Assembly (NCBI RefSeq): GCF_025997995.1
Contig: NZ_AP026683.1
Location: 1,612,501-1,676,500, forward strand
DNA: 64,000 bases
Reading direction: 5' to 3'
Source: Sediminibacterium sp. TEGAF015
Lineage (GTDB): Bacteria; Bacteroidota; Bacteroidia; Chitinophagales; Chitinophagaceae
Under the pieces are notes generated by a model. The model saw only the letters and a program-made list of their open reading frames with translations. It was not told where the DNA came from and did no database searches. The translations under genes and the position numbers were made by a program. Below are positions 18,792 to 28,176 of this stretch, piece by piece. Positions within the stretch are counted from its first letter, which is position 1. Every line of letters begins with the position of its first letter.

Positions 18792-20036
18792 GTGTTATTC
18801 AAAGAATTAGAACTCATTGAGCCTATTTTAAAAGCGCTCGAAACAGAAGGGTACACCAACCCTACCCCCATTCAGGAACAAGCAATTCCATCTGCCCTTG
18901 CAGGTAAAGATATTTTGGGCTGTGCCCAAACAGGAACAGGAAAAACTGCAGCTTTCTCTATCCCTATTCTGCAATTGGTTTGTCAGTCTCAGTTAAACGG
19001 AAATTTTACCAGAGGCATCAAAGCATTAATTCTTACCCCAACAAGAGAATTGGCCATTCAGATTGATGAAAGTATTGCGGCTTATGGAAAAAATCTGCGC
19101 ATCTCTCATGAAGTAATTTTTGGAGGGGTGTCTCAACATCATCAGGTTATCAACTTAAAGAAAGGTGTAGATATTTTAACTGCTACACCAGGTAGATTAC
19201 TCGACCTGATGCAACAGGGATTTATTCATTTAAAAGATATTCGCTTTTTTGTATTGGACGAAGCCGATCGTATGTTAGATATGGGCTTTATAAACGATGT
19301 AAAAAAAGTTGTGGCCAAACTGCCCGAGAAAAAACAAACCTTGTTTTTCTCTGCCACCATGCCCGATGAAATTGAAAAATTAGCCAATACGCTTTTAAAG
19401 AATCCGGTAACCATTGCCGTTACACCTGTTTCTTCTACTGTAGAAAAAATTGAGCAAGCCATTTATTTTGTTGAAAAGGAAAATAAGAAAAATTTGCTAC
19501 AGGATTTGTTAGAAGATAGTGCCATCAAGTCTGCGCTGGTTTTTACCAGAACCAAACATGGTGCAGATAAAGTGGTTAAAAACCTGGTTAAACATGGCAT
19601 TACTTCAGAAGCTATCCATGGTAATAAATCACAGAACGCCAGACAGAGAGCATTAACCAATTTTAAAAATGGCAGTACGCGCATTCTGGTAGCTACAGAT
19701 ATCGCAGCAAGAGGTATTGATGTAGATGGTTTATCGCATGTATTCAATTACGAATTACCCAATGTACCGGAAACCTATGTACACAGAATAGGTAGAACTG
19801 GCAGAGCCGGCGAAAGTGGTATGGCTATTTCATTTTGCGATACAGAAGAAAGAGCTTACCTGAAAGACATACAGAAGCTGATAAAAATTGAATTGCCAGT
19901 TGTAAGCAATCATGAATATCATTCTGCGACCCCACTAAAAGTCAGTTCCAATCAACCCGACAAAATAAAGAAACCTGTACCAAGAAACAGAATGGTGAAA
20001 CAGAGTTATTATAAGTCGGGAAGAGGCAGCAATTAA
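18792..20036 (+). CDS. DEAD-box RNA helicase, RhlE-like
   Basis: A 414-aa ATP-dependent RNA helicase that remodels RNA duplexes in ribosome assembly, decay or cold adaptation. All motifs are present: Q-motif near residue 23 ([10 protein letters not shown]), motif I AQTGTGKT, Ia PTRELA, Ib TPGRLLD, II DEADR, III SAT, IV-V with ALVFTRTK and DIAARGID, and [12 protein letters not shown]. The C-terminal extension after about residue 375 is short and basic ([14 protein letters not shown]), as in RhlE, and probably binds RNA. The start codon is GTG, chosen because [11 protein letters not shown] matches the usual N-terminus of this group and there is no nearby ATG. Upstream lies an unusual structured intergenic region, suggesting post-transcriptional control. 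Confidence 0.93.
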   Translation: MLFKELELIEPILKALETEGYTNPTPIQEQAIPSALAGKDILGCAQTGTGKTAAFSIPILQLVCQSQLNGNFTRGIKALILTPTRELAIQIDESIAAYGKNLRISHEVIFGGVSQHHQVINLKKGVDILTATPGRLLDLMQQGFIHLKDIRFFVLDEADRMLDMGFINDVKKVVAKLPEKKQTLFFSATMPDEIEKLANTLLKNPVTIAVTPVSSTVEKIEQAIYFVEKENKKNLLQDLLEDSAIKSALVFTRTKHGADKVVKNLVKHGITSEAIHGNKSQNARQRALTNFKNGSTRILVATDIAARGIDVDGLSHVFNYELPNVPETYVHRIGRTGRAGESGMAISFCDTEERAYLKDIQKLIKIELPVVSNHEYHSATPLKVSSNQPDKIKKPVPRNRMVKQSYYKSGRGSN

Positions 20037-20093
20037 TTTTGCTGATTTAAGAATCGACTGTACAAATTCGCAATAGTTTTTTTAGATTGTAGC

Positions 20094-21329
20094 ATGATTA
20101 AACCTATTCATTTACTCATTGCTACAATTTTTTTTGCCTATACCGGAACAGCCCAAAATGCAAAAAAAGGATTGAATACCTTGTATTATCCCGAACCTGC
20201 CAACTGGGAACAAAAAAAACCGGAAGCGTTGGGAATAGCTGCATCAACTATTGAAAAAACAATTGCTACCGCCAAAGCTGCAGAGTCACCCAACCCCAGA
20301 AGTATGGAAGAAAACCATTACAAAACTTTTGGAAAGGAACCCTTTGGAGATGGCATCGGACCCTTTGAGGACAGAGGTGATCAAACAGGTATTGTTATTT
20401 ACAAAGGTTATAAAATAGCAGAATGGGGCACTCCTCTCAAATGCGACATGACCCACAGTGTGGCAAAAAGTTTTTTATCGGCTGTAATAGGGTTGGCGGT
20501 AGATGCCCAATTGATTCGATCGGTTCAGGATCCGGTGCATACATATGTTCCGCCCATTGAGTTATTTCAACCAGCGCCTGTTACGAAGCCGGCATCGCTG
20601 TTTAATCAACCTGAATTACTGCACCCTTTTGAATCTGTACACAATAAAACCATAACCTGGGAATCGATGCTCAGACAAACCAGTGACTGGGAAGGAACTT
20701 TATGGGGCAAACCAGATTGGGCCGACCGACCAGATACTGATCCAAAGAAATGGTTGAACAGAATACGAACTACACAGGGTACGGTATTTGAATACAATGA
20801 TGTAAGAGTAAACGCATTGGCGCTTGCAGCTACCAGCGTATTCAGACAACCCCTTCCACAGGTATTGAAAAAACAAATTATGGACCCCATTGGCGCGTCG
20901 AACACATGGCGCTGGACAGGCTACAGGAATGCTTGGATAGTCCTAGACGGAAACCCAGTTCAATCGGTTAGTGGCGGTGGTCACTGGGGCGGAGGCTTGT
21001 TTATTCATGCGGAAGACATGGCTCGTTTTGGGTTACTTACTTTGCGAAAAGGCCGATGGAAAGACCAGCAGTTGCTTTCTGAATCCTGGATTCGTCAATC
21101 TACTACTCCAGGTCCTGCGAACAAGGAATATGGTTACATGAATTTTTATTTAAATACAGACCAGAAATTAATTCCGGGTGCCCCTGCTGAAGCATTTGTG
21201 CATTTAGGCAATGGAAATAATGTGGTTTACGTAGACCCGATAAACGATCTGGTTGTGGTATTAAGGTGGATTACCCAAAAAGGGATGATTGACACCATTT
21301 CCATTTTACTGGAAGGACTCAGAAAATAA
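20094..21329 (+). CDS. Exported serine hydrolase, class C beta-lactamase/PBP-related family
   Basis: A 411-aa protein with a signal peptide (about 1-21, ending GTAQ). The beta-lactamase-type serine hydrolase fold is supported by the SxxK motif Ser122-Val-Ala-Lys125, the Tyr motif in FEYNDVRVN near 232 (YxN position occupied by YND), and the third motif GGGHWGGG near 297-304 (HxG in place of KTG). These features fit the large esterase, D-aminopeptidase and beta-lactamase class C group, which acts on esters or peptides in the periplasm. True antibiotic hydrolysis cannot be claimed. A 57-base gap follows the helicase gene; no clear promoter or terminator is seen. Substrate unknown. Confidence 0.87.
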   Translation: MIKPIHLLIATIFFAYTGTAQNAKKGLNTLYYPEPANWEQKKPEALGIAASTIEKTIATAKAAESPNPRSMEENHYKTFGKEPFGDGIGPFEDRGDQTGIVIYKGYKIAEWGTPLKCDMTHSVAKSFLSAVIGLAVDAQLIRSVQDPVHTYVPPIELFQPAPVTKPASLFNQPELLHPFESVHNKTITWESMLRQTSDWEGTLWGKPDWADRPDTDPKKWLNRIRTTQGTVFEYNDVRVNALALAATSVFRQPLPQVLKKQIMDPIGASNTWRWTGYRNAWIVLDGNPVQSVSGGGHWGGGLFIHAEDMARFGLLTLRKGRWKDQQLLSESWIRQSTTPGPANKEYGYMNFYLNTDQKLIPGAPAEAFVHLGNGNNVVYVDPINDLVVVLRWITQKGMIDTISILLEGLRK

Positions 21330-21383
21330 CATTTTTTCGTCACGAGACGATTATTTAATAATTGCTTAAAACTCAATGATAAA

Positions 21384-21399
21384 TACCTAATTTTAGGTA
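21384..21399. repeat. Inverted repeat in the leader of the soluble histidine kinase gene
   Basis: TACCTAA and TTAGGTA (7-bp arms, 2-base centre) lie 29 bases before the kinase ATG, followed by a second small stem (CGGC/GCCG at about 21401-21418). Possible operator or leader structure; no promoter consensus is clear in this 99-base gap. Confidence 0.35.
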
Positions 21400-21428
21400 C
21401 CGGCGTTCCCCCTAGCCGAAGATACGCC

Positions 21429-22172
21429 ATGATCAACCCTACTCCAATAGCAACGGAAAGCTTAGAAGAGCAAAACCGAAAATTGCTGAAAACGCAGTAC
21501 GCACTGGAAAAAAAAGTGAGTCAGCTTAAGGATTTTGCTGGAATTATTACCCATGATGTAAGAGGACCTGCACATAATATTTCCAAGATGCTGGAAATGT
21601 ATGAAAGCACAAATGATCCCGAGTTGAAAAAAGCATCCATGGATTATTTGAAAAAAATAAGTAAGGATCTGACTAACAACCTGAACGAGCTGATTCAAAT
21701 TTTGCAAATCCATCTAGAAAAGGATATACCGGCTTCAGATTGTTCTTTTGAGGATGTTATCAACAGCGCAGTTCTTCAGCTTCAGGATATAATTCTGCAA
21801 AAAAATGCGGTAATAAAACAGCAACTGGAAATAACAGAGATTTATTATCCAAGGGTTTATCTACAAAGCATTGTATATAATTTACTCAGTAATAGTTTAA
21901 AATACTCAAAACCAGGTATTGCTCCGGAAATACTAATAGAAACTTTTGAAAAAGACGGAGCTGTTCATTTAGCGGTAACCGATAACGGGTTAGGTATTGA
22001 TATGGCTAAATTCGGGCATTTGTTATTTAAATTCCAGAAGAGCTTTCACAGCGGGTTTGACAGCAAAGGAATTGGTCTTTACCTGATAAAAAACCAGATA
22101 GAAGAACAGGGTGGAAATATTTTTTGTGAAAGTGAATCACAAAAAGGAACAAAATTTACTGTTCGTTTTTAA
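21429..22172 (+). CDS. Soluble sensor histidine kinase
   Basis: A 247-aa protein with no membrane segment and no recognisable input domain beyond an N-terminal coiled coil (about 10-35). The dimerisation and phosphoacceptor helix has the H-box ITHDVRGPAHNIS with His42. The ATPase domain shows the N-box YNLLSNSLKYS, the G1 box VTDNGLGIDM, and GIGLYLIKNQIEEQGG as G2 (GIGL). It is therefore an intact HisKA/HATPase_c kinase. No response regulator is adjacent, so it is an orphan; its partner may be a stand-alone regulator such as PorX or the OmpR-type regulator at 49 kb, but nothing here shows that. Followed closely by the tRNA-Leu promoter. Confidence 0.9.
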   Translation: MINPTPIATESLEEQNRKLLKTQYALEKKVSQLKDFAGIITHDVRGPAHNISKMLEMYESTNDPELKKASMDYLKKISKDLTNNLNELIQILQIHLEKDIPASDCSFEDVINSAVLQLQDIILQKNAVIKQQLEITEIYYPRVYLQSIVYNLLSNSLKYSKPGIAPEILIETFEKDGAVHLAVTDNGLGIDMAKFGHLLFKFQKSFHSGFDSKGIGLYLIKNQIEEQGGNIFCESESQKGTKFTVRF

Positions 22173-22183
22173 AAATTTCCCCT

Positions 22184-22191
22184 TATTTTTG
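22184..22191 (+). promoter_or_regulatory. Putative -7 promoter box of the tRNA-Leu gene
   Basis: TATTTTTG, an exact TAnnTTTG match ending 11 bases before the first base of the tRNA, the expected distance for a tRNA transcript with a few 5' bases. No clear -33 TTG. Confidence 0.5.
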
Positions 22192-22202
22192 CCGTCCAAA
22201 AT

Positions 22203-22284
22203 GCGGATGTGGCGAAATTGGCAGACGCACTAGACTTAGGATCTAGCGCCGCGAGGCATGTAGGTTCGACCCCTATCATCCGCA
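22203..22284 (+). tRNA. tRNA-Leu (anticodon UAG)
   Basis: A complete class II tRNA. The acceptor stem GCGGATG (22203-22209) pairs with CATCCGC (22277-22283), discriminator A at 22284. The anticodon stem CTAGA/TCTAG encloses the loop CTTAGGA, with anticodon TAG at 22237-22239, reading CUN leucine codons. A long variable arm of about 13 bases (GCC/GGC stem) and the T-arm with GTTCGAC complete it. CCA is not encoded, as is common in Bacteroidota. A promoter box lies before it and a terminator immediately after, so it is a single-gene transcript. Confidence 0.97.
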
Positions 22285-22287
22285 CTG

Positions 22288-22312
22288 AACCACCTTTATA
22301 GGTGGTTTTTTT
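22288..22312 (+). terminator. Rho-independent terminator after tRNA-Leu
   Basis: Stem AACCACC/GGTGGTT around TTTATA (T-A closing pair leaves a TTAT tetraloop), followed by seven T. It begins 3 bases past the tRNA end. Confidence 0.9.
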
Positions 22313-22324
22313 ATGCGAAACCCC

Positions 22325-22332
22325 TACCTTTG
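22325..22332 (+). promoter_or_regulatory. Putative -7 promoter box of tig
   Basis: TACCTTTG, an exact match to TAnnTTTG, 31 bases before the tig ATG and 13 bases after the tRNA terminator. The -33 position falls in the terminator T-tract and has no TTG. Confidence 0.45.
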
Positions 22333-22363
22333 CAGCCCGATTTTAAGTATTTAAAACACCTAT

Positions 22364-23728
22364 ATGGCTACAATTACCAGAGAAAACATTGGCTTATTAA
22401 ATGATAAGCTTACCGTTACCCTTACCAAGGAAGACTATTTAAGTGGCTTTGAAAGCAGCCTGAAGAAATATGCTAAGACCGCAAATATACCTGGCTTTAG
22501 AAAGGGCATGGTACCTACTGGTCTGGTAAAGAAAATGTATGGTCAGGGTGTATTTTCTGAGGAAGTATTGCGCAAAGTTGAACAGGAGATGAATGCTTAC
22601 ATGGCAAAAGAGCAGATTGATATTTTTGCTCAACCACTTCCACTTGAAAACGATGCAGACAAACTAGACATGAATAATTTGTCTGATTACGTTTTTTCAT
22701 TTGAAATTGGATTGAAGCCTGATTTTGAGGTAAACCTTTCCAAATTTGAAGCAACCCGCTACGTAGTTACTGTTACAGACGCTATGATTGACGAGGAAAT
22801 CGCAAGATTGCAGACTCGTTTTGGTAAAATGACTGAGCCAGAAACCGTAACTTCTGAAGACAATGTATTGAATGTAACTTTTACAGAAACCGATTCAAAA
22901 GGCAATCCTGTTGAAAATGGTGTAAGCAAAGACAACAGCGTACTGGTTAAATATTTTGCTGAGAAGTTCCGCAAGAACTTGATGGACAAGAAAAAAGATG
23001 ATGTGGTTTTATTGCAGATTAAAAAAGCTTTTGAAGACAAGGAAGCAGAAACCATTTTAGCAGACCTGGGTTTAACCAAGGATGATGCCGACAAATACTT
23101 TAATTTATTAATTACCAAAGTAGGTCTTGTAGAAAAAGCAGCACTAGACGAAGAACTTTTTAAACAAGTATATCCTGGTAACGACAATATCAAATCTGAA
23201 GCTGACCTTAGAAATGAAATCAAGGCAGAAATTGAAAAATATTACGCACAGTCTGCCCGCAACCAGGTTCAGGATCAGATTTATCACTACCTGGTAGACC
23301 ATGTTAGCATGGAATTGCCTGAGAATTTCCTAAAGCGCTGGTTACAAAACGGCGGCGAAAAACCCAAGACTGCAGAAGAAGCTGAAGCGGAATATCCAAG
23401 TTTCTCTAAACAACTGAAGTGGACCTTAATTAGCAGCAAATTGTCACAGGATAATAAGATTGAAGTGTTACCTGAAGACATTCGCAATTTTGCCAAGATG
23501 CAGTTATTCAGCTATATGGGTAATCAATTAGGTGCGTTGGGAGATAACCAGCAGTGGATTGACGATTACGCCAACAGAATGATGCAGGATAAAAAGTTTG
23601 TAGAAGACAGCTACCATAGAATAAATGCAGAAAAATTATTTGATGCATTGGAATCACAGGTAAAAGCAAAAGATGAAAGCATTAGTGCAGATGATTTTGC
23701 GAAGAAATTAGAACACCATCATCATTAA
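22364..23728 (+). CDS. tig: Trigger factor (ribosome-associated chaperone)
   Basis: Binds nascent chains at the ribosome exit tunnel. It has 454 aa. The N-terminal ribosome-binding domain contains the signature PGFRKGMVP (about 43-51; GFRxG loop). The middle region (about 150-245) corresponds to the FKBP-like PPIase position but is divergent, as usual in Bacteroidota. The C-terminal helical arms include VQDQIYHYLVDHVSMELPE and KWTLISSKLSQDNKIEVL. Odd feature: the protein ends in a natural run KLEHHHH, four histidines. It belongs functionally with clpP/clpP/clpX downstream, but an opposite-strand patatin gene separates them. Flanked by its own promoter box and a bidirectional terminator. Confidence 0.96.
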   Translation: MATITRENIGLLNDKLTVTLTKEDYLSGFESSLKKYAKTANIPGFRKGMVPTGLVKKMYGQGVFSEEVLRKVEQEMNAYMAKEQIDIFAQPLPLENDADKLDMNNLSDYVFSFEIGLKPDFEVNLSKFEATRYVVTVTDAMIDEEIARLQTRFGKMTEPETVTSEDNVLNVTFTETDSKGNPVENGVSKDNSVLVKYFAEKFRKNLMDKKKDDVVLLQIKKAFEDKEAETILADLGLTKDDADKYFNLLITKVGLVEKAALDEELFKQVYPGNDNIKSEADLRNEIKAEIEKYYAQSARNQVQDQIYHYLVDHVSMELPENFLKRWLQNGGEKPKTAEEAEAEYPSFSKQLKWTLISSKLSQDNKIEVLPEDIRNFAKMQLFSYMGNQLGALGDNQQWIDDYANRMMQDKKFVEDSYHRINAEKLFDALESQVKAKDESISADDFAKKLEHHHH

Positions 23729-23750
23729 TTGAGTTGATACGTATTATTGA

Positions 23751-23776
23751 AAAACCAGCCAATGGCTGGTTTTTTT
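23751..23776. terminator. Bidirectional terminator between tig and the patatin gene
   Basis: Stem AAAACCAGCC/GGCTGGTTTT with loop AAT, flanked by seven T on the plus strand and by A on the left arm, giving a T-tract on the minus strand. It serves the convergent tig and patatin genes; its right edge reaches the end of the patatin coding sequence. Confidence 0.88.
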
Positions 23777-25388
23777 ATTGCACCAACTGATGCAATTGTA
23801 AGGCTGATTGAATATGGCGAACGACAGCATTGGCTACATATCTGTTTATAAATAGGAATCCACCTAATTGAAGTACCCGCTTCTTGAACCAATGTCTGGA
23901 AATATTTGACAAAATTGCCGCTGAACGTTTTTGTATAGCAGGTTTCAACTCTTTGATAAAATCAATATCGGAAACCGGCCAGTCGGGCGCCTGTTTCTGT
24001 AAATTAAAAACGGGTATAATCTGAACACTATCTTTATTATCTGAAAGAAAAGGCCGCAGATCAATGTCTTCATAACCTTTGGAGAATAAGGGATGCAAGT
24101 GAAATTGCTTAAGTGGAATGGTAAAATGATTTTGTAGAAATCGGGCACAATTGTATTGCCCTAAGGCATAATCGTGCAATCTGAAACGCTTACTTAAAAA
24201 GCCACCAAAGCCCCCAACCACTCCACTCGCAATTGCTTTTGCTCCTTCTATTTTTTCTTCGGGATTTCCCTTGTACCGAACAGGAGCAATTAAAAACTGC
24301 CCGGCTTTTTCCTTATTCATCATATCCGCAATGGGTAAAGGTTTTGCTTTCATCTGATGCAACATAGCATTAAGGATTTGCCTGGCTATATTTGTTAATT
24401 GCAATGAATCGTTCTCCTGAAAATCGGGGGTATTAGGAAAGGGATCAATCATGAGTATCGTATTGGTGAATGAAGAAAAGGAATCCCTCTCTGATTCCGG
24501 ATTACGCTTATCAGCCATTGCTCCCTGCAATAATTCACGCACTTTCTCAAAAGGTTCATTGTTCATTAGTCCCCCATCCACCTGCAAGGAAATATGTTCT
24601 TCTGAGAGCATATCTAGCAACAACCCCTGTTGGTTTAACCATGGATTGTGCTGAATCATCTTTTTAGCCCTTTTCAACCGCACGGGTTTTAGCACCAAGG
24701 GGAACGCAGCTGTTGCCATGATTGCTTTTTGTAGCAACTTTGTATTGACTCCTTTGGCTACATTCAAAGGGATCCATCCCGGCTCTGCATGCCCCCGGTA
24801 TTCAGTCAGCTGTTCCGCATCTGTCAATGGTGAATCTGCCAATTGAAAACAGGCAAAATCGCTATGCACCGACATGCTGTGAACTGTCTTTTGGCGTTCT
24901 GAGGTAAAGGAAATATTATATGGATATCCTTTAAGGTTGGTGAGGGTTGTAAATAATTTCAACGAAGAATGTATATACGCAGGTAAGGTTCGGGTTGGAT
25001 ACTTTGCTGCAGCAATAGCCTGCTGACTTAACCGTTCCACAAAACTTCCATTCAGAAGAGAACTGAGTAACCCGGATTCAGAAATATCAGTTGGATCCAA
25101 CATGGCATTGGCCATGGAATCGGCCTCCATTTCTACCCAGCTTTTATAGAAAATTTTTGCACCCGGCTGTTGAACTGCAGCTGCAGTTAATAATCCCGTC
25201 ATTCCACCTGCAGAAGCTCCGCCAATTACGGAGAGGGTTACCCGATGTGTTGGCACTCCGTCCTGCCCTCGTTTTTGCTCCCACCCTTCCAAAGCTTCCA
25301 GCAAACAGTCCAGTACACCTGCTGTATACGCACCTGCAGAAACAGCACCTGCCATGCAGATTCCTAATTGAAATGGTTCGTTTTGCAT
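23775..25388 (-). CDS. Patatin-like phospholipase family protein
   Basis: A 537-aa lipid acyl hydrolase candidate. The patatin Ser-Asp dyad is visible: GASAGG with Ser59 (the GxSxG motif, 55-62), and VDGGLMNNEP (about 265-275) for the Asp in DGG. The N-terminal glycine-rich oxyanion region is GICMAGAVSAGAYTAGV. It has no signal peptide, so it is probably cytosolic or peripheral on the inner membrane. The C-terminal third (after about 400) lacks any motif I recognise but contains a basic region and a possible amphipathic helix near 500-520. It interrupts the tig/clp neighbourhood on the opposite strand. Possible role in membrane phospholipid turnover; substrate unknown. Confidence 0.88.
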   Translation of the reverse strand: MQNEPFQLGICMAGAVSAGAYTAGVLDCLLEALEGWEQKRGQDGVPTHRVTLSVIGGASAGGMTGLLTAAAVQQPGAKIFYKSWVEMEADSMANAMLDPTDISESGLLSSLLNGSFVERLSQQAIAAAKYPTRTLPAYIHSSLKLFTTLTNLKGYPYNISFTSERQKTVHSMSVHSDFACFQLADSPLTDAEQLTEYRGHAEPGWIPLNVAKGVNTKLLQKAIMATAAFPLVLKPVRLKRAKKMIQHNPWLNQQGLLLDMLSEEHISLQVDGGLMNNEPFEKVRELLQGAMADKRNPESERDSFSSFTNTILMIDPFPNTPDFQENDSLQLTNIARQILNAMLHQMKAKPLPIADMMNKEKAGQFLIAPVRYKGNPEEKIEGAKAIASGVVGGFGGFLSKRFRLHDYALGQYNCARFLQNHFTIPLKQFHLHPLFSKGYEDIDLRPFLSDNKDSVQIIPVFNLQKQAPDWPVSDIDFIKELKPAIQKRSAAILSNISRHWFKKRVLQLGGFLFINRYVANAVVRHIQSALQLHQLVQ

Positions 25389-25561
25389 ATCTTAACAAAT
25401 AACGTTATTGAACTTATCTAAAATGAACGACCTTTGCAACCGTGTTTTAACGGTAAATATCAGGGTATGTCAAAATGCCATAAATAAAGCTTTGCACAGT
25501 ATTTGAACAGGGTTGATACCGATTTAACAAAACACCTAACTTCAACGCGAAATATAGTTAT

Positions 25562-26257
25562 ATGAATATTGAAAAAGAATTCGAAAAATACGCGGTAAAG
25601 CACCATGGAATCAGCAGCGGTGTTTTACACAATTACAGACAATACGGTCAGGTAACCAACCTTACCCCATATATCATTGAAGAGCGTCCCCTGAATGTAG
25701 CGAGCATGGATGTATTCAGCCGTTTAATGATGGATCGCATTATTTTTCTAGGAGAAGGCATCAACGATTATGTTGCCAATATTGTAACTGCTCAATTGCT
25801 GTTTTTGGAAAGTACCGATAGAACCCGTGACATTCAAATGTATATCAACAGCCCGGGTGGCAGCGTTTACGCTGGTTTGGGCATCTATGATACTATGCAG
25901 TTTATTGGACCCGATGTAGCTACCATTTGTACAGGTATTGCAGCTAGTATGGGACAGATCTTATTGTGTGCCGGCGTACAGGGAAAAAGAACTGCTTTAA
26001 AGCATAGCAGAATTATGATGCACCAGCCAAGTGGTGGAATAGGTGGTCAGGCAACCGATATTGAAATCACTGCCAGAGAAATCAAGAAATTAAAACAAGA
26101 GTTATATACCATTACTGCAAGCCACACTGGCAAATCTGTTGAAACCATTGCAAAAGACAGCGATCGTGATTTCTGGATGACCGCCACAGAGGCTAAGGAA
26201 TATGGTCTGGTGGATGAAGTTTTGTTAACCAATCCCCGCAAAGAAAAGAAAGGATAA
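25562..26257 (+). CDS. clpP: ATP-dependent Clp protease proteolytic subunit, paralogue 1
   Basis: Serine peptidase subunit of the Clp protease. It has 231 aa, with an N-terminal extension of about 30 residues compared with typical ClpP. Catalytic Ser lies in GIAASMGQILL (about 139), His in RIMMHQPSGG (about 164) and Asp in DSDRDFWMTATEA (about 203), so it is predicted active. IYDTMQFIGPDV and SPGGSVYAGL are standard. It is the first gene of a clpP-clpP-clpX operon (21- and 4-base gaps). Two tandem clpP genes suggest a mixed two-ring particle, as in some other bacteria, but this is inference. No exact promoter box is seen in the 173-base gap upstream, though GACCTTTG and AAGCTTTG are 7/8 matches. 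Confidence 0.95.
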   Translation: MNIEKEFEKYAVKHHGISSGVLHNYRQYGQVTNLTPYIIEERPLNVASMDVFSRLMMDRIIFLGEGINDYVANIVTAQLLFLESTDRTRDIQMYINSPGGSVYAGLGIYDTMQFIGPDVATICTGIAASMGQILLCAGVQGKRTALKHSRIMMHQPSGGIGGQATDIEITAREIKKLKQELYTITASHTGKSVETIAKDSDRDFWMTATEAKEYGLVDEVLLTNPRKEKKG

Positions 26258-26278
26258 AACATTCAAAACAATTAATCT

Positions 26279-26917
26279 ATGAGTGCTAAATATATAATGA
26301 ACCCTTATTTATCAAACGACGCTGAAGAGCCTGAAGAAAACAAGGATGATAAGCCAGAAGCAATGACAAGTTTCCTGGGGAAGAAAATGGAACATCTCTT
26401 TTTTGAAAAAAGAGCGGTGTATTTGTGGGGTGTAGTAGATGACAAATCAGCGAAAGATGTTGTATCCAAACTGTTATTATTGGATGCTGACAAACCCGGA
26501 GCAGAAATTAAACTATATATCAATAGCCCAGGTGGGGTTGTAACCAGCGGTATGGTGATGTACGATACCATTAAAATGATCCAGAGCCCCGTAAGTACGA
26601 TTTGCATGGGATTGGCAGCCAGTATGGGGTCTATCCTGTTAAGCGCAGGAGCAAAAGGTCACAGATATATTTTTCCGCATGGAGAAGTAATGATTCACCA
26701 ACCAAGTTTAGGCGGTTATTATCAAGCAACTAGTGCAGATATTGAAATTCAGGCTAATCAAATTTTAAAAACCAAACAACTGGGTGCTAAGATATTAGCA
26801 GAGAATTGTGGAAAGTCAGTAGAACAGATTCTGGCTGATTTTGATAGAGACTACTGGATGGATGCCGAAGAAGCAGTTGCATATGGCATTGCTGACGGCA
26901 TATTAAACAAGTTATAA
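26279..26917 (+). CDS. clpP: ATP-dependent Clp protease proteolytic subunit, paralogue 2
   Basis: Second ClpP, 212 aa. Catalytic Ser in [14 protein letters not shown] (about 117), His in [13 protein letters not shown] (about 142), and Asp in [12 protein letters not shown] (about 193). The pro-region and N-terminal loop (residues 1-35: acidic, [13 protein letters not shown]) differ strongly from paralogue 1, and this N-terminal stretch would alter the axial pore that docks ClpX. Both ClpPs keep the SPGG handle motif. It is 21 bases after paralogue 1 and 4 bases before clpX. The two paralogues differ throughout, so this is not a recent duplication. Whether the proteins form hetero-oligomers is not visible. 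Confidence 0.95.
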   Translation: MSAKYIMNPYLSNDAEEPEENKDDKPEAMTSFLGKKMEHLFFEKRAVYLWGVVDDKSAKDVVSKLLLLDADKPGAEIKLYINSPGGVVTSGMVMYDTIKMIQSPVSTICMGLAASMGSILLSAGAKGHRYIFPHGEVMIHQPSLGGYYQATSADIEIQANQILKTKQLGAKILAENCGKSVEQILADFDRDYWMDAEEAVAYGIADGILNKL

Positions 26918-26921
26918 TTCT

Positions 26922-28157
26922 ATGGCAAAGCAAAATAATTTACACTGCTCTTTTTGTGGAAGAAGTAGAGATGAGGTTAAAATTTTAATAGCCGGACAGG
27001 AAGGGCATATTTGTGAAAATTGCGTTGAACATGCCGAAGAAATCATAGCGCAGGAACTAACAGCAAAAAACAATCCTTCTTCTACTGGTGGTGCTGTTCA
27101 AATTAGAAAGCCCAAGGAAATCAAGCAATTCCTGGATGAATATGTAATTGGTCAGGATGAAGCCAAAAAAATTCTCTGTGTAGCAGTTTACAATCACTAC
27201 AAGCGAGTAAACAACAAGCAGAAAGTGGATGATGTTGAAATAGAAAAAAGCAATATCATCATGGTAGGAGAAACCGGCACTGGTAAAACTTTGCTGGCCA
27301 AATCAATTGCCCGTTTATTGAATGTTCCTTTTGCCATTGTAGATGCTACTGTATTTACAGAAGCTGGCTATGTAGGCGAAGATGTAGAAAGTATGCTAAC
27401 CCGTTTATTGCAGAATTGCAATTATGATGTGGATGCTGCTGAAAGGGGAATTGTATATGTTGATGAGATTGATAAAATTGCCCGTAAAGGAGACAATCCA
27501 TCCATTACCAGAGATGTAAGCGGTGAAGGTGTTCAGCAAGGTCTTCTGAAGATGCTGGAAGGAACTGAAGTATTGGTTCCACCACAAGGAGGAAGAAAGC
27601 ATCCTGAACAAAAAATGATCAAAGTTGATACCAAGAACATATTATTCATCTGCGGTGGGGCTTTCGATGGTATTGACAAAGTTATTGCCAGAAGAATCAA
27701 TACCAATGCCATTGGCTTTAGTGTAAATAAAGATGAACAGGAAATGCAGAGAAGCAATCTGCTGGAATTCATCAACGCTCAAGACCTGAAAAGTTTCGGA
27801 CTGATTCCTGAATTACTGGGAAGACTTCCTGTAGTAACCCATCTGAATCCGTTAGATGCTGCTACCTTAAGAAGTATTTTAACGGAACCTAAAAATTCAC
27901 TGATCAAACAATTTACCCGATTGTTTGAGATGGAAGGAATACAACTGACTATTGAACCAGGTGTACTTGATTTCATGGTTGCCAAAGCCATGGAATATAA
28001 ATTAGGTGCAAGAGGCTTGAGAAGTATTTGCGAAAGTATTTTAACAGAAGCCATGTTTGAGTTACCCGGAACAGAAGTAACTACCCTGAATGTAACACTT
28101 GACTATGCAGAAAAAATGTTTAGCAAGAGTAAACTAAGTGCTTTAAAAGTAGCCTAA
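26922..28157 (+). CDS. clpX: ATP-dependent Clp protease ATP-binding subunit ClpX
   Basis: AAA+ unfoldase that feeds substrates to ClpP; 411 aa. The N-terminal C4 zinc-binding domain is complete (CSFCGR, then ICENCVEH). Walker A is [13 protein letters not shown] (about 111-123), the pore loop is [10 protein letters not shown], Walker B is [12 protein letters not shown], and the RKH-type loop is near GDNPSITRD. The ClpP-docking IGF tripeptide is present in NAIGFSVN (about 263-270), and ARGLRSICE is the sensor-2 region. Its partners are the two clpP genes directly upstream. A 53-aa gene follows 19 bases downstream and is probably in the same transcript. Confidence 0.97.
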   Translation: MAKQNNLHCSFCGRSRDEVKILIAGQEGHICENCVEHAEEIIAQELTAKNNPSSTGGAVQIRKPKEIKQFLDEYVIGQDEAKKILCVAVYNHYKRVNNKQKVDDVEIEKSNIIMVGETGTGKTLLAKSIARLLNVPFAIVDATVFTEAGYVGEDVESMLTRLLQNCNYDVDAAERGIVYVDEIDKIARKGDNPSITRDVSGEGVQQGLLKMLEGTEVLVPPQGGRKHPEQKMIKVDTKNILFICGGAFDGIDKVIARRINTNAIGFSVNKDEQEMQRSNLLEFINAQDLKSFGLIPELLGRLPVVTHLNPLDAATLRSILTEPKNSLIKQFTRLFEMEGIQLTIEPGVLDFMVAKAMEYKLGARGLRSICESILTEAMFELPGTEVTTLNVTLDYAEKMFSKSKLSALKVA

Positions 28158-28176
28158 CCCTTAATAAGCCATACAT

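Noticed and set aside
22759..23223. 154-aa minus-strand frame inside tig
   Set aside because: Shadow of the trigger factor gene; low-complexity Ser-rich translation.
23678..23728. Vector-derived His-tag at the tig end
   Set aside because: Although LEHHHH resembles an expression-tag end, the sequence continues into native chromosomal terminator and neighbour genes, so it is natural.
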